A DNA stretch of 64,000 nucleotides from Halobacteriovoraceae bacterium (GCA_020635115.1 JACKAK010000002.1:124001-188000); one strand, 5' to 3'; positions 1 to 9,509 are shown, counted from the first letter of the stretch. A program made the numbers and translations. The notes: a model not told the origin generated them from the letters alone.

Positions 1-354
1 GACAGATGAATCATCTTTTCCTGATTTTAATGTCTTTATTCCTTTTGCAATTATATCATTACAAAAAAGGAGGGTATCTACGGCCTGCTCATTGGGTTGA
101 ATTTCTTTATTTTTTATGGCGATTATAAAGTCTTCGGCCTTATGTGAAAAGTTGGCCAAGTTGTCAAAACTTACAGCAAAGCTAGATCCTTTTAAACTAT
201 GAAATAGTCTAAGAATATGTTCCATATTTTCAGTATCATTAGGATTTTTTTCAAAGCCAATAAAGCATTCCTCTGCCTGCTCCACCATATCTCCTGCCTC
301 GGCCAGGAAGTCGTTTCTTATCTCGTTTAGAAAATCATCATCAGAATCGATCAT
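1..354 (-). CDS. Hpt-domain protein, probable CheA-type kinase (partial, C-terminus outside window)
   Basis: Only the first 118 codons are present; the reading frame runs off the left edge. The N-terminal domain is an Hpt histidine phosphotransfer domain: the motif FHSLKGSS near residue 50 holds the histidine that is phosphorylated in CheA and related phosphorelay proteins. The ATG start at 354 lies 14 bases downstream of the chemoreceptor stop, so the gene is the third member of a response regulator-receptor-Hpt operon. In a chemosensory system this would be the CheA histidine kinase that the receptor controls. A stand-alone Hpt protein cannot be excluded because the kinase domains would lie outside the window. 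Confidence 0.75.
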   Translation of the reverse strand, partial: MIDSDDDFLNEIRNDFLAEAGDMVEQAEECFIGFEKNPNDTENMEHILRLFHSLKGSSFAVSFDNLANFSHKAEDFIIAIKNKEIQPNEQAVDTLLFCNDIIAKGIKTLKSGKDDSSV

Positions 355-368
355 AGAATTTCCCAGGT

Positions 369-2372
369 CTAGAGTTTATTCCATTCGTCTTCATTTGATA
401 CAATGTCACTTCCAGCAACTTGAGCTGAGTGGTTGTGATCATATTCAATTTTATTTTTAAATTCTAAAACACTATTTGGAGAACTTATCGAATCATTATC
501 AGTCAATGTCTTATTTAATCCATTTAAATCTTCACCTTGAACTAAATCAGTTAATTTTTGAACAACAGCGCCTAATTGCTGAGCCTGTTTAGAAAGTTCT
601 TGTCCTGATAAAGATGACTTATCCGATAAAGACACATTTTGTTGTGTTGCAAGATCTAACTCGCTTACGGCCTCGTTTACTTGTTCTATACCATCAGCTT
701 GATCCTTAGACGAAACAAGTATTTGATCAGCATTTTTATTGATTTTTTCAAGTCCATTAATAACTTCCTCAATTGATTTCTTTACATCTATTAAGATTTC
801 ATTACCATGTAGAACTCTTTCTTTGTTTTCACTTGCAACTTTTTCAGCTGCTTTTGTGCTATCTTTGACAATTGAAGAAATTTCTTTCGCGGCCTTACCA
901 CTTAATAGGGCCAGATTACTTACTTCACTTGCAACGACGCTAAAACCTCTTCCATGCTCTCCGGCCCTTTCTGCCTCTACAGATGCATTGAAAGAGAGAA
1001 TTTTAGTTTGAAAAACAATATCATCTATAATTTTTGTCTTTGATGAAATTTCATCAAATATTTTAATTAATCCCGATATTTCTTCATTACTTTTTATAAT
1101 GCTATTCATTGACCCCGTTAATTCATTCATCTTTTGTCCGACTATATTTGAAATTTTTGAGGCCTCGTCAGAAATTTCCTTAGATTTTTCTGCTTCACTC
1201 ACATTGTTTCTGACCATTGATGAAATTTCTTCAATAGAGGACGCTGTTTCTTGAATAGCACTAGAATTTTCAGTGGATAATTCAGCTAATCTCATACTAT
1301 TTTCAGCAAGACCTTTAGACTCTCTTGAGACAACATTATAACTCTTTTTCAAATCTGAAATCAGATGAGTAAGTAAATTATTAAGTTTTTTAATCGTGAA
1401 AAAACATACAAGTGTAATCGCAACGAATCCTAAAATACTTAAAACAGTCATCCAAATAAGTGATTGTCTTTTTTCTGAAATAGTTTCTTGAATTATTTTT
1501 TCATTAATATATTCCAATTCTGTATCAACAAGAACTTTTAAATCATTTACTGCCGACGAAATAACAGTAAAAAATTTAACCACATCGACATTAAAATTTC
1601 CCTTTTCTGCTCGTTCTAATGCTAAATTGTATTTTTCATTTATAGTAATAAAATTTGCTTGTTCATAGAGTCCATTTACAATTCTTTGATTTGCTTTGGA
1701 TAGATTTACAATTGGAGACTTAAGGTTGGAGTTGACACCCACGTATAAATTTATAAGAGTATTTTTCTTTTTCTCATCTATTGCAGTATTTTTTGAAAAT
1801 ACACCAGATAAATTTGCTCTTAATTTTCCTAAATTTTCTTTTCCTTCTTCTAAAATTCTTAAACTAAGCATACTATCAGTAAAGCCTAAATTTTTTGACA
1901 ATTTTCCTATATAAGTATAATGAGAAAGTAATTTAAATATTAGTCCCGAATAATTTTTTAAATGTGTTTGTATCTCGTTTTTCCCATCTACCCATTGTCT
2001 GTAACTTGCTAATTTACTTAATTCGCTTAGATAATCTTTTAGTTGTTTATCATCACTGATGTTATCTAGACTCGATAATTTGTCTTTAAATTCAGAAATT
2101 AATGAGTCGACATGTTGTCTATGACTTATTAATTTTGTTTGATTATCTGTACCATTTATGAACGCAGCTGATAAACCTCTTTCAACTTGAAGGCCATCTA
2201 CAACATCTGAAATGTTTTTTACTATAATGATATGTCCATCAATTTTGTGATACTCGTAATAGCTACTATTTATATTTGATAAATTGTGTCCAAGTAAAAA
2301 TAAACACACAAGTAGTGGTATTCCTACTAATAGAGAGATCTGTACTTTTAATGATAATTGATTCTTTTTCAT
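369..2372 (-). CDS. Methyl-accepting chemotaxis protein with NIT-type sensor
   Basis: Chemoreceptor of 667 residues. A membrane segment lies near residues 10-30, then a periplasmic region of about 275 residues, then a second membrane segment near 305-328. The periplasmic part starts with a QVERGLSAAF motif typical of NIT (nitrate/nitrite-sensing) domains. The cytoplasmic part holds the MCP signalling hairpin, with the conserved core ASVEAERAGEHGRGFSVVA that contacts CheA and CheW. I see no clear HAMP domain after the second membrane segment. The C-terminus has no obvious NWETF-type CheR/CheB tether. It is flanked in the same operon by a response regulator and an Hpt protein. The ligand is unknown; nitrate or nitrite is only the family precedent. 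Confidence 0.9.
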   Translation of the reverse strand: MKKNQLSLKVQISLLVGIPLLVCLFLLGHNLSNINSSYYEYHKIDGHIIIVKNISDVVDGLQVERGLSAAFINGTDNQTKLISHRQHVDSLISEFKDKLSSLDNISDDKQLKDYLSELSKLASYRQWVDGKNEIQTHLKNYSGLIFKLLSHYTYIGKLSKNLGFTDSMLSLRILEEGKENLGKLRANLSGVFSKNTAIDEKKKNTLINLYVGVNSNLKSPIVNLSKANQRIVNGLYEQANFITINEKYNLALERAEKGNFNVDVVKFFTVISSAVNDLKVLVDTELEYINEKIIQETISEKRQSLIWMTVLSILGFVAITLVCFFTIKKLNNLLTHLISDLKKSYNVVSRESKGLAENSMRLAELSTENSSAIQETASSIEEISSMVRNNVSEAEKSKEISDEASKISNIVGQKMNELTGSMNSIIKSNEEISGLIKIFDEISSKTKIIDDIVFQTKILSFNASVEAERAGEHGRGFSVVASEVSNLALLSGKAAKEISSIVKDSTKAAEKVASENKERVLHGNEILIDVKKSIEEVINGLEKINKNADQILVSSKDQADGIEQVNEAVSELDLATQQNVSLSDKSSLSGQELSKQAQQLGAVVQKLTDLVQGEDLNGLNKTLTDNDSISSPNSVLEFKNKIEYDHNHSAQVAGSDIVSNEDEWNKL

Positions 2373-2390
2373 AATATAACCTTCTTCTAT

Positions 2391-2921
2391 CTAAGAAATT
2401 TTTCTATTTTTTACTTCCATTAGGCCTATGAGAGCTCTAAAATATTCAATTCTTTTGCTATCTGAGACAAGCGCAGTGCCTGAAGGAGATTTAAAATTTA
2501 ACATCTTCGCAATTGATTCTAATAAAATCATTTCAAGTCTTCTTCTTACAAGTTTGAATTTAGCATTTTTCACACGTCCAAGTACTAAATCCTCTTCAAA
2601 CGGTTTTTCAATAACATCGAAAGCGCCTTTTCTCATCATCAGTTGACTCATCTTTTTATCTGCAAATCCTGTAATAAATAAGAGTTCGACATCTATTTTT
2701 TTTTCTAAGACAAAATCAAATAACTCAATTCCACTTACATTAGGCATATTGATGTCTGTCAAGATAATGTCTACCTTATTATTTTTTAGAATTTCAATTG
2801 CTATATCTCCATCACTTGCTTCAAATATGTTTTCAAATTCTTTTGAAAGAATATCATTTAAAATACTTCTTAGACTTTCTTCATCATCTACAATAAGGAG
2901 ATTAAGACCTTCATTAATAAT
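2391..2921 (-). CDS. Response regulator receiver protein without a canonical start codon
   Basis: A complete receiver (REC) domain can be read: LLIVDDEE with the acidic pocket near the N-terminus, LTDINMP with the phosphoacceptor aspartate, FITGFAD (switch Thr) and VIEKPF (conserved Lys). About 60 mostly helical residues follow, with no DNA-binding or output domain I recognise. The open frame reaches back to 2936 but has no ATG, GTG or TTG before the VDDE motif; the first such codon (TTG, 2762) lies after it and would destroy the domain. I place the start at ATT 2921 because a GGGGA sequence sits 7 bases upstream. The alternative is that ATG 2914 is the true start and a one-base indel follows it. 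The gene heads the operon with the chemoreceptor. Confidence 0.65.
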   Translation of the reverse strand: MINEGLNLLIVDDEESLRSILNDILSKEFENIFEASDGDIAIEILKNNKVDIILTDINMPNVSGIELFDFVLEKKIDVELLFITGFADKKMSQLMMRKGAFDVIEKPFEEDLVLGRVKNAKFKLVRRRLEMILLESIAKMLNFKSPSGTALVSDSKRIEYFRALIGLMEVKNRKIS

Positions 2922-2939
2922 ATAAATATCCCCGTTTTA

Positions 2940-3116
2940 AATTGTTAAATTATGAATGCTTATCGGTTTATTTTTGATAAATATAGAATTATCTACAATA
3001 TTTTTTTAAGTAGAATTTTATACCTGAACAAAACTTTTTACTTTCTTAAGTTTTTCTTATCCTAACGATAGCTACTTATGAATATCGCAATTATTTAATA
3101 AGAAGAAAGTCAAAAT
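2940..3116. other. Intergenic region between ftsW and the chemosensory operon
   Basis: This 177-base AT-rich stretch separates the end of the cell-wall cluster from the response regulator. It should hold the chemosensory promoter on the minus strand. I see no convincing -35/-10 pair and no strong GC-rich terminator; there is only a weak AT-rich inverted repeat of AAAACTT type near 3031-3055. Confidence 0.4.
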
Positions 3117-4226
3117 TTAGAAATTTCTTTTTAAAGAACTATTATAACTTGAAAGTACAAGTCCTATACCGAAAAAGTTGGAAATTAACGAAGATCCACC
3201 ATAACTAATAAATGGTAAATTCAACCCCTTAGTAGGCAAAAGACCAAGGACTACGGCCATATTGAGAAATGCTTGAAAAATGATTAAAAACAAAGTTGAG
3301 CTCATTACTAGCCCAAATAGTTTTTCCTGGACATCAAAGGATAATTTTAACCCAACATATAATAGTACTAGAAACATTAGACTTAAAATTAAAATGCCAA
3401 CAAAACCAAATTCCTCACCAATCACGCTAAAAATAAAATCATTATGAGATTCAGGAAGATAAAAGAGTTTTTCATTACTATTACCTAGGCCCTGTCCAAA
3501 AATACTTCCGTGTGCAAACGCAAGGTAAGATTGGATAATCTGAAAACCAGAAGACTGAGCATCGGCCCAGGGATCAAGATAAGTTAAAAGTCTTTTTACT
3601 CTGTAGGTTTTTGTAAATAACAAAATAGTTATTAATATAGAATTGACTGATAGAAGTATAAAAAAAAGTTTCCTTGGGAAATTAGATATAAAACAAATTA
3701 AACCAACCATACAAATGCATATAAAAAAAGACCCGTAGTCAGGTTGAATTAATAGCAACGATGTCGACAATAATATATATATTCCCTTTTTAATCTTTTC
3801 TTTAGAGTTGAATTGTTCAAATCTACCAAAAAAATCAACACAAAATAGTAAAAGAACAAATTTGAATATCTCACTTGGTTGAAAATTAAACAAGCCTACA
3901 TTTATCCATCTGGTAGCACCTTTTACCTCGATTCCAATATGGGGTAGTAAGGTAAATAGAACCATTAGTGCGCAACACAATAAGAAAGCAGAAGAATATT
4001 TTAACCAGAAAGTAATTTTTGTTTTTGATACAAAAAAAGCAATCACAACTCCAGTTGCAACAAATAATAATTGCTTATTAATAAAATAAAGAGAATTGTC
4101 GAAGCTATCTTTTGCAAAAATATAACTTGAAGAATAGACCATGATTAAACCAAAAATAGTCAGCATGGCCAGTACAACATAGAATATTTTAATATTTAAA
4201 TTTTTTGTAGAACTTCCATATTCCAC
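3117..4226 (-). CDS. ftsW: FtsW, SEDS-family septal peptidoglycan polymerase
   Basis: SEDS-family integral membrane protein of 369 residues with about ten membrane segments. Conserved features include GATRWINVG and FNFQPSEIFK near residues 105-125, GFQIIQSYLAFAHGSIFGQGLGNS in the large loop, LPESHNDFIFSVIGEEFG, and the C-terminal PFISYGGSSL. SEDS proteins polymerise lipid II glycan strands together with a class B PBP; the partner here is the ftsI product in the same cluster. Start is GTG 4226, 7 bases after an AGGAG; an out-of-frame ATG overlaps it. It is the last gene of the cluster, directly after murD. FtsW rather than RodA is inferred from its dcw location. Confidence 0.93.
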   Translation of the reverse strand: MEYGSSTKNLNIKIFYVVLAMLTIFGLIMVYSSSYIFAKDSFDNSLYFINKQLLFVATGVVIAFFVSKTKITFWLKYSSAFLLCCALMVLFTLLPHIGIEVKGATRWINVGLFNFQPSEIFKFVLLLFCVDFFGRFEQFNSKEKIKKGIYILLSTSLLLIQPDYGSFFICICMVGLICFISNFPRKLFFILLSVNSILITILLFTKTYRVKRLLTYLDPWADAQSSGFQIIQSYLAFAHGSIFGQGLGNSNEKLFYLPESHNDFIFSVIGEEFGFVGILILSLMFLVLLYVGLKLSFDVQEKLFGLVMSSTLFLIIFQAFLNMAVVLGLLPTKGLNLPFISYGGSSLISNFFGIGLVLSSYNSSLKRNF

Positions 4227-4236
4227 ATTGATACTC

Positions 4237-5619
4237 CTAAAGTTGGTAAACTAACTTTTTAAAGTAATTTCCCCTCTCTTCATAATCCCTAAAAAAGTCA
4301 GTGGCCGGATTTCCGGGAGAGAGTACTATTGTATCACCTGTTCTAGATTTTTGATAAGCAAATAAGACTGATTCTTCAAAAGAACCCACAATGAATGTAG
4401 CAGGATGATCCCCCACGGCCCGGTTGAATCTTTCCTTAGACTCTCCAACCAGTACAAGAACACGAGAACCTGCAATTATTTCATCAGCATATTCTTCATA
4501 GTCGATTTCTTCATCATCCTTACCTCCTGCAATTAAAATCACAGGTGACTTAAAGGCCTCGAGAGAGTGACATAAAGAAGGCATGTCTTCAGATTTTGAG
4601 TCATTGTAGAAAGACACTCCATTTTTTTCCATTAAAAATTCAAGCCGGTGTGGAATACCTGGAAACTTCTCTATACATAACTGAATAGATTCATCAGAAA
4701 CATCCAATGCCTTACAAGCAGTAATTGCAGCGAGTAAGTTTTCTCTGTTTTCCTGTCCAACGATTCTCATCCGGTTTACTTTAAATTCAGAATGATAATT
4801 TATATTTGAGTGAATTCGTCTATCGTGAAAATGAGTTCCTTGAATTTCATTCATGACACCCATTTTCATAAAAGAACGTCTTGAATACCAGTAGGTTTGG
4901 CAATTTGCATTTCTTAGAAATGTATTATTGGCCAAGGAGTCAAAATTAATGACAAGTGTTTCTTCTGGCGTAAGCGCTTTAGTAATACTCAATTTAGTTT
5001 CAATAAACTCGCCGGTAGATTTAAATTGCTTGCTTGGATGTTTATCAGTGATATTTGTAAAGACAACCATTTTTGGGCGGAAGTTTCGAAGAGATTTCAT
5101 ATTCACAGCAGAAACTTCAACAATTACGTAGTCTACATCTTCTTTATTTGGCATTGTTGAATATTCAATAAAAGGAGATTCGGGAGTTCCTCCAACAAAA
5201 CAATTTTTCCCTTCCATTTTAAGAGTGTATCCTATCATATGTGCCACAGTGGTTCTTCCATAACTTCCACAAATAGCAATCACAGGCTTAGTGCACAATA
5301 AATTTCCTAATTCAAATTCACTATAAACTTCACGTTCATTTTGTCTGGCCAATTGCAATTGAGGAAGATCTGGATCAACGGCCTGTGAGTAAACGACAAC
5401 GTCTGCTTCTAAAAAATCTTCCTCACGGTGTTCCCCAAAAGTCATAAGAAGTGCAGGTTTAATTTTCTTTAACTTTTTAACTGCTTTATTTAAATCAAAA
5501 ATGGGTTTTATATCTGTCACACGAATTTCGCATTCGAGCTTATTAAAGAAATTAATAAGGGCAAAACCAGTTTTGCCAATGCCTACAACGAGAATTTTTT
5601 TACCTCTAAATCTTTCCAT
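4237..5619 (-). CDS. murD: MurD-like UDP-MurNAc-Ala:D-Glu ligase with atypical catalytic motifs
   Basis: MurD by position between mraY and ftsW and by fold. It has an N-terminal Rossmann-like motif (VVGIGKTGFAL), a central ATPase domain and the C-terminal FYNDSKSEDMPS and LSPGNPATDFF segments. MurD adds D-glutamate to UDP-MurNAc-L-Ala in the cytoplasm. The active-site motifs deviate: the P-loop reads GSYGRTT instead of GTNGKST, so the nucleotide-binding lysine is arginine. The usual SSFQL is SAVNM, and the DHLDRH metal/substrate segment is DKHPSKQ. Start chosen at ATG 5619 behind GGAGAG; TTG 5634 is an upstream alternative. It may be a divergent active enzyme or a pseudo-enzyme. Confidence 0.85.
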   Translation of the reverse strand: MERFRGKKILVVGIGKTGFALINFFNKLECEIRVTDIKPIFDLNKAVKKLKKIKPALLMTFGEHREEDFLEADVVVYSQAVDPDLPQLQLARQNEREVYSEFELGNLLCTKPVIAICGSYGRTTVAHMIGYTLKMEGKNCFVGGTPESPFIEYSTMPNKEDVDYVIVEVSAVNMKSLRNFRPKMVVFTNITDKHPSKQFKSTGEFIETKLSITKALTPEETLVINFDSLANNTFLRNANCQTYWYSRRSFMKMGVMNEIQGTHFHDRRIHSNINYHSEFKVNRMRIVGQENRENLLAAITACKALDVSDESIQLCIEKFPGIPHRLEFLMEKNGVSFYNDSKSEDMPSLCHSLEAFKSPVILIAGGKDDEEIDYEEYADEIIAGSRVLVLVGESKERFNRAVGDHPATFIVGSFEESVLFAYQKSRTGDTIVLSPGNPATDFFRDYEERGNYFKKLVYQL

Positions 5620-5647
5620 CAATCTCTCCAACAATATCTTCTAACTT

Positions 5648-6724
5648 TTAACGCATCTTCAAAGTAGCAATTGCAAATATGGCCAAAAATATACTTATGA
5701 TCCAAAATCTTACTATAACTTTCGGTTCGGGCCATCCGAGTAATTCAAAATGGTGATGTATCGGGGCCATTTTGAATATTCTCTTTTTCCTTAACTTATA
5801 TGAACCTACTTGTAATATGACCGATAAAGTCTCTATTACGAAAATTCCTCCAATTATGAAAAAGAGGAATTCATTTTTTGTACACACGGCCATTATGCCT
5901 AATACGCCACCGAGGGATAGGGAACCCACATCCCCCATGAATATTTGCGCTGGATACGAGTTGTACCACAAAAAACCTACTCCGGCACCAATTAAGGCCG
6001 CTGCAAAAATAGTTAACTCACCGACATTTTCGACATAGGGTATTAAAAGATACTCAGAAAGTTCTTTATGCCCAGCAACATATGCCATTAACCCAAGAGT
6101 GGCCGCACTGGTAATGATTGGTCCAATGGCCAGGCCATCAAGTCCATCGGTTAAATTGACAGCATTACTTGAACCAACAACGACAAGGGAAATAAAAATT
6201 ATATAAAAATATCCTAAATCAATAACAGGTCCTTTCACAAAGGGTAGATACAGATTTGTATCAATGATTTCTTTTTGAATAAGAAAATAACCAACTAGTA
6301 AGGCAGTGCAAAACTGCCATGCAAGTTTTCCTTTAGCTGAAACCCCTTTAGTATTTTTTTTAAGTACTTTCGTATAATCATCTATGAAGCCTAAGACAAA
6401 GTATGAAAACAGTACAAATAAAGTAGCTAAAAAAGGAGCTGATAAGAAATTTCCACATAAGAATATACTGATAAAAACAGTACCTATAATGAACACTCCA
6501 CCCATAGTTGGTGTTCCGGCCTTTTTAAAATGAGACTCAGGCCCTTCATTTCTGATGATTTGCCCAAATTGTTTGCGTTGCATATACCGAATAAAAAATT
6601 TTCCCCATAAAATTGATACTGTCGTGGCCACTAAAAAAGACATGACTGATCTAAAGGTAATGTAGCGAAAGATGTTGAATACAGTGTAGTTATCAGAAAG
6701 TTGGTAAAGATAGTGATAAAACAT
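5648..6724 (-). CDS. mraY: MraY phospho-MurNAc-pentapeptide translocase
   Basis: Integral membrane enzyme of 358 residues, the usual length. It transfers phospho-MurNAc-pentapeptide to undecaprenyl phosphate, forming lipid I. Hallmarks are present: TMGGVFII near residue 75, FIDDYTK near 113 with the conserved aspartates, AVNLTDGLDGLA near 190, the FMGDVGSLSLGG loop and the APIHHHFE histidine motif near 322. About ten membrane segments alternate with these loops. It lies 26 bases after murF and 28 bases before murD (ATG 5619), consistent with one polycistronic transcript. No anomaly seen. Confidence 0.96.
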   Translation of the reverse strand: MFYHYLYQLSDNYTVFNIFRYITFRSVMSFLVATTVSILWGKFFIRYMQRKQFGQIIRNEGPESHFKKAGTPTMGGVFIIGTVFISIFLCGNFLSAPFLATLFVLFSYFVLGFIDDYTKVLKKNTKGVSAKGKLAWQFCTALLVGYFLIQKEIIDTNLYLPFVKGPVIDLGYFYIIFISLVVVGSSNAVNLTDGLDGLAIGPIITSAATLGLMAYVAGHKELSEYLLIPYVENVGELTIFAAALIGAGVGFLWYNSYPAQIFMGDVGSLSLGGVLGIMAVCTKNEFLFFIIGGIFVIETLSVILQVGSYKLRKKRIFKMAPIHHHFELLGWPEPKVIVRFWIISIFLAIFAIATLKMR

Positions 6725-6750
6725 ATAGTTAATCCTTAAAAAAGATAACC

Positions 6751-8142
6751 CTAAGTTATATCTATTATTGACTCAAGTTGTAAAGAGCGGCTTGCTTTAA
6801 GAAAAACATGATCTTTTCCGATGAGAAGATTGCTTAGATTTTGTTCAAGTTCCTCTTTACTTTCATACACAATGCACAAATTATCTTTATACCCATCCAT
6901 TAAATACTTTGAGTATCTCCCTACGAAAATAGGATTTAACACTCCTAAGGATTTTACAAACGCACCAATTTCTTTGTGTAATTCAGGTGCCAAATCTCCA
7001 AGTTCATTCATATCTCCTATTATATAGAGGGCCTTATCTTCTGAGATGGATTTTTGAATTAAATATTCTTTAAAACCTCTCAGGGAAGCTCGCATCGAAG
7101 ATGGGTTTGCATTGTAGGCATCACTAAAAAAGATAATGCCCTTTTTTTCTTGAAAGACACTTCTGCCTAAAGTTGGTTTAAAAGTTGAAATGAGCTTTTG
7201 TAGTTTATTTTTTTCTTTAGGAAATAGACTGTGAACAAGCAAGTATGACTGCGCAAGATTTAAAAAATTATGCCTCCCAACCAGATGGTCATTTTTAAGA
7301 TCGACCACCTCCGCTCTTATTTGGAAAGCATAATTTGAATTTTTTTGAACTAAATAGTTTTCATCATTTTGAAATTTAATGAGTTTTTTCCCAGGGTATT
7401 TTTTTTCTAAAGAAATTAAAAGCGGATCTTCACAGTTAAGGACAAATTTACCATCACCATTTTTCATTATTGCATGAAAGAGTTCACTTTTTTCAATTAA
7501 AACATTTTCTTTTGTTTTAAAAAATTCCAAATGGGATTCTCCAATATTGGTAATTGTTCCATGATTTGGTACAGCTATATCACACAATACTTTAATTTCA
7601 CCTGGATGGTTGGTGCCCATTTCTAAGATTACGTATTTGGTTTCATTTTGGATTCTGAACAAAGTAAAAGGAACACCTAAATGATTGTTTAAATTTCCTT
7701 GTGTCGCGATTACCTTTCCAGGAAATAATCCATTCATAAAATGAAAAAGCATCTCTTTGGTCGTTGTTTTTCCGTTCGATCCAGTTAGTGCGATGATTTC
7801 TCCTGACCATTTTTGTCTATGTAATGTGGCCAGGTCTTGGATATATTTTACCGAGTTTTTCACAATAATGAACTGGGTTGATGAGTGTGAAATTGAATAT
7901 TTTTCAACTTGTTCAATAGCTTCATCTGACATTTGACATATAAATAGCGGACAATTTTGCTGAATAATTTCTTCAAGAAATTGTATTCCATCAAAATTAT
8001 CTCCCTTAATCGCAATAAAGCACTGACCTCTTTTATATTTTCTAGAATCAGTACAGATTTCAAAGCTTTGTTTCAAACCGCGTTTATTGTAAAATTCGAG
8101 TATCTCTTCTTTTGCTTCAATGAATGTTTGATATTCTACCAT
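6751..8142 (-). CDS. murF: MurF UDP-MurNAc-tripeptide:D-Ala-D-Ala ligase
   Basis: Cytoplasmic Mur ligase of 463 residues that adds D-Ala-D-Ala to the UDP-MurNAc-tripeptide. The N-terminal domain has the MurF-type segment FEICTDSRKYKRGQCFIAIKG. The ATPase domain has an intact P-loop (ALTGSNGKTTTKE, near residue 120), followed by the GNLNNHLGVP and ILEMGTNHPGEI segments typical of MurF. The C-terminal domain has FSDAYNANPSSM and IIGDMNELG. The start overlaps the murE stop by 7 bases, indicating translational coupling. Confidence 0.95.
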   Translation of the reverse strand: MVEYQTFIEAKEEILEFYNKRGLKQSFEICTDSRKYKRGQCFIAIKGDNFDGIQFLEEIIQQNCPLFICQMSDEAIEQVEKYSISHSSTQFIIVKNSVKYIQDLATLHRQKWSGEIIALTGSNGKTTTKEMLFHFMNGLFPGKVIATQGNLNNHLGVPFTLFRIQNETKYVILEMGTNHPGEIKVLCDIAVPNHGTITNIGESHLEFFKTKENVLIEKSELFHAIMKNGDGKFVLNCEDPLLISLEKKYPGKKLIKFQNDENYLVQKNSNYAFQIRAEVVDLKNDHLVGRHNFLNLAQSYLLVHSLFPKEKNKLQKLISTFKPTLGRSVFQEKKGIIFFSDAYNANPSSMRASLRGFKEYLIQKSISEDKALYIIGDMNELGDLAPELHKEIGAFVKSLGVLNPIFVGRYSKYLMDGYKDNLCIVYESKEELEQNLSNLLIGKDHVFLKASRSLQLESIIDIT

Positions 8143-9509
8143 TTTTTTCCCGTCAAATTTTCTATAATCTGAAAATCACTATAAAATTCTTTTTCTCCAT
8201 TTTTATCCATGTATTCTTCATGTCCTTTCCCGGCCAAAAGAAAAATGTGACTATTCATTAATTCCACGCCTTTTTTTGTTGCTTCAACTCTAGAACATAT
8301 TTTATATGTTTCTTTTCGGCCGGACAGTCCACTACTTGCATCATCTATAATTTGAAGTGGATCTTCTGTTCTTGGATTATCAGTTGTTAAGATAATAATA
8401 TCTGAATATTTTTCAACTGCCTTGGCCATCAATGGTCTTTTTGATCTATCCCTATCTCCTCCGCAACCAAATAAAGTGATAAGTGGTTTGTCTGGATAAA
8501 TATCTTTCAATGTTTTTGTAATATTTTCTAATGCATCAGGGGTATGAGCATAATCAACAACAATAACTCCCTTATTCGTTTCCAAAATATTAAATCTTCC
8601 CCTGGGTGGCCTTAAAAAAGATAGGTCCTGCCCATGAAAGCTCATTCCAGTTAATTCACTTACAACGGCCAATGCTAATTCAAGATTTGACTTATTGAAG
8701 CCTTTTGAAAAAATAAGTGGTAGATTATTACATTTATAAGCTTCAAGTATCTTGGCCTTTACAAATTGAACATTCTTTTCTGATAGTTTCTCTTCAAGAT
8801 CTTTAGAATCCTCAGGTATAAAAAGTTTGCCGACTAATGATTTATAAATGTTTAATTTGGCACATAGGTATTTTTCCATATTTTCATGATAGTCTAAATG
8901 ATCTTGAGTGAGATTTGTCCAAGCTGCCATTTCAATAGGGATATCAAGTAACCTATTTTGATCTAAAGAATGAGAACTCAATTCAATAGCACAATATGTG
9001 ATTTCTTCGTCTTTTAAACGATAAAGGATTTTTCGCAAATCAAGATATGAGGGAGTAGTCGTTCCATGAAAATCAAGCAGTTTTTTTTCATTTAAAAATA
9101 CTCCTACTGTACCAATGGTTATTGTCTTTATATTTTTGGAGTTTAGCAGTGAGGCAACTAAAGTTGTCACGGTTGTTTTTCCATTTGTCCCGGTAACACC
9201 AATAAATTTAGGATATTTTTTAACAGGATAAAAAAGATCACAAAGTTCTTTTAAAAGATTATCAAATTCATTTTGAATACAATACAATCTTTTATCATTA
9301 AGCTCTATTTTTTCTTTACCAATTATTAGTTTGGCTTTTGAATGTTCGACTCTATCTTTAAAGTTCTTAATATCTTTAATACTATTTCGGGTATGATAAA
9401 ATACAATCTCTGTTGCTTTTGCATTTTGAAGATTGAGAGTTATATCAGTAAATACTTCATTACAATTTATAGAATATTTTTTTAAAATAGATTGAATTGA
9501 GTTATTCAT
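8136..9509 (-). CDS. murE: MurE UDP-MurNAc-dipeptide:meso-diaminopimelate ligase
   Basis: Mur ligase of 457 residues that adds the third stem-peptide residue. The P-loop GVTGTNGKTTVTT lies near residue 105, followed by TTTPSYLDL and IELSSHSLDQNR. The motif TTDNPRTEDP near residue 375 carries the DNPR signature linked with meso-diaminopimelate, so the peptidoglycan is predicted to be of mDAP type. LAGKGHEEY near the end is also conserved. Start chosen at ATG 9509, which overlaps the ftsI stop by 8 bases; a longer frame to 9602 would read 100 bases into ftsI and is unlikely. Confidence 0.95.
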   Translation of the reverse strand: MNNSIQSILKKYSINCNEVFTDITLNLQNAKATEIVFYHTRNSIKDIKNFKDRVEHSKAKLIIGKEKIELNDKRLYCIQNEFDNLLKELCDLFYPVKKYPKFIGVTGTNGKTTVTTLVASLLNSKNIKTITIGTVGVFLNEKKLLDFHGTTTPSYLDLRKILYRLKDEEITYCAIELSSHSLDQNRLLDIPIEMAAWTNLTQDHLDYHENMEKYLCAKLNIYKSLVGKLFIPEDSKDLEEKLSEKNVQFVKAKILEAYKCNNLPLIFSKGFNKSNLELALAVVSELTGMSFHGQDLSFLRPPRGRFNILETNKGVIVVDYAHTPDALENITKTLKDIYPDKPLITLFGCGGDRDRSKRPLMAKAVEKYSDIIILTTDNPRTEDPLQIIDDASSGLSGRKETYKICSRVEATKKGVELMNSHIFLLAGKGHEEYMDKNGEKEFYSDFQIIENLTGKKW

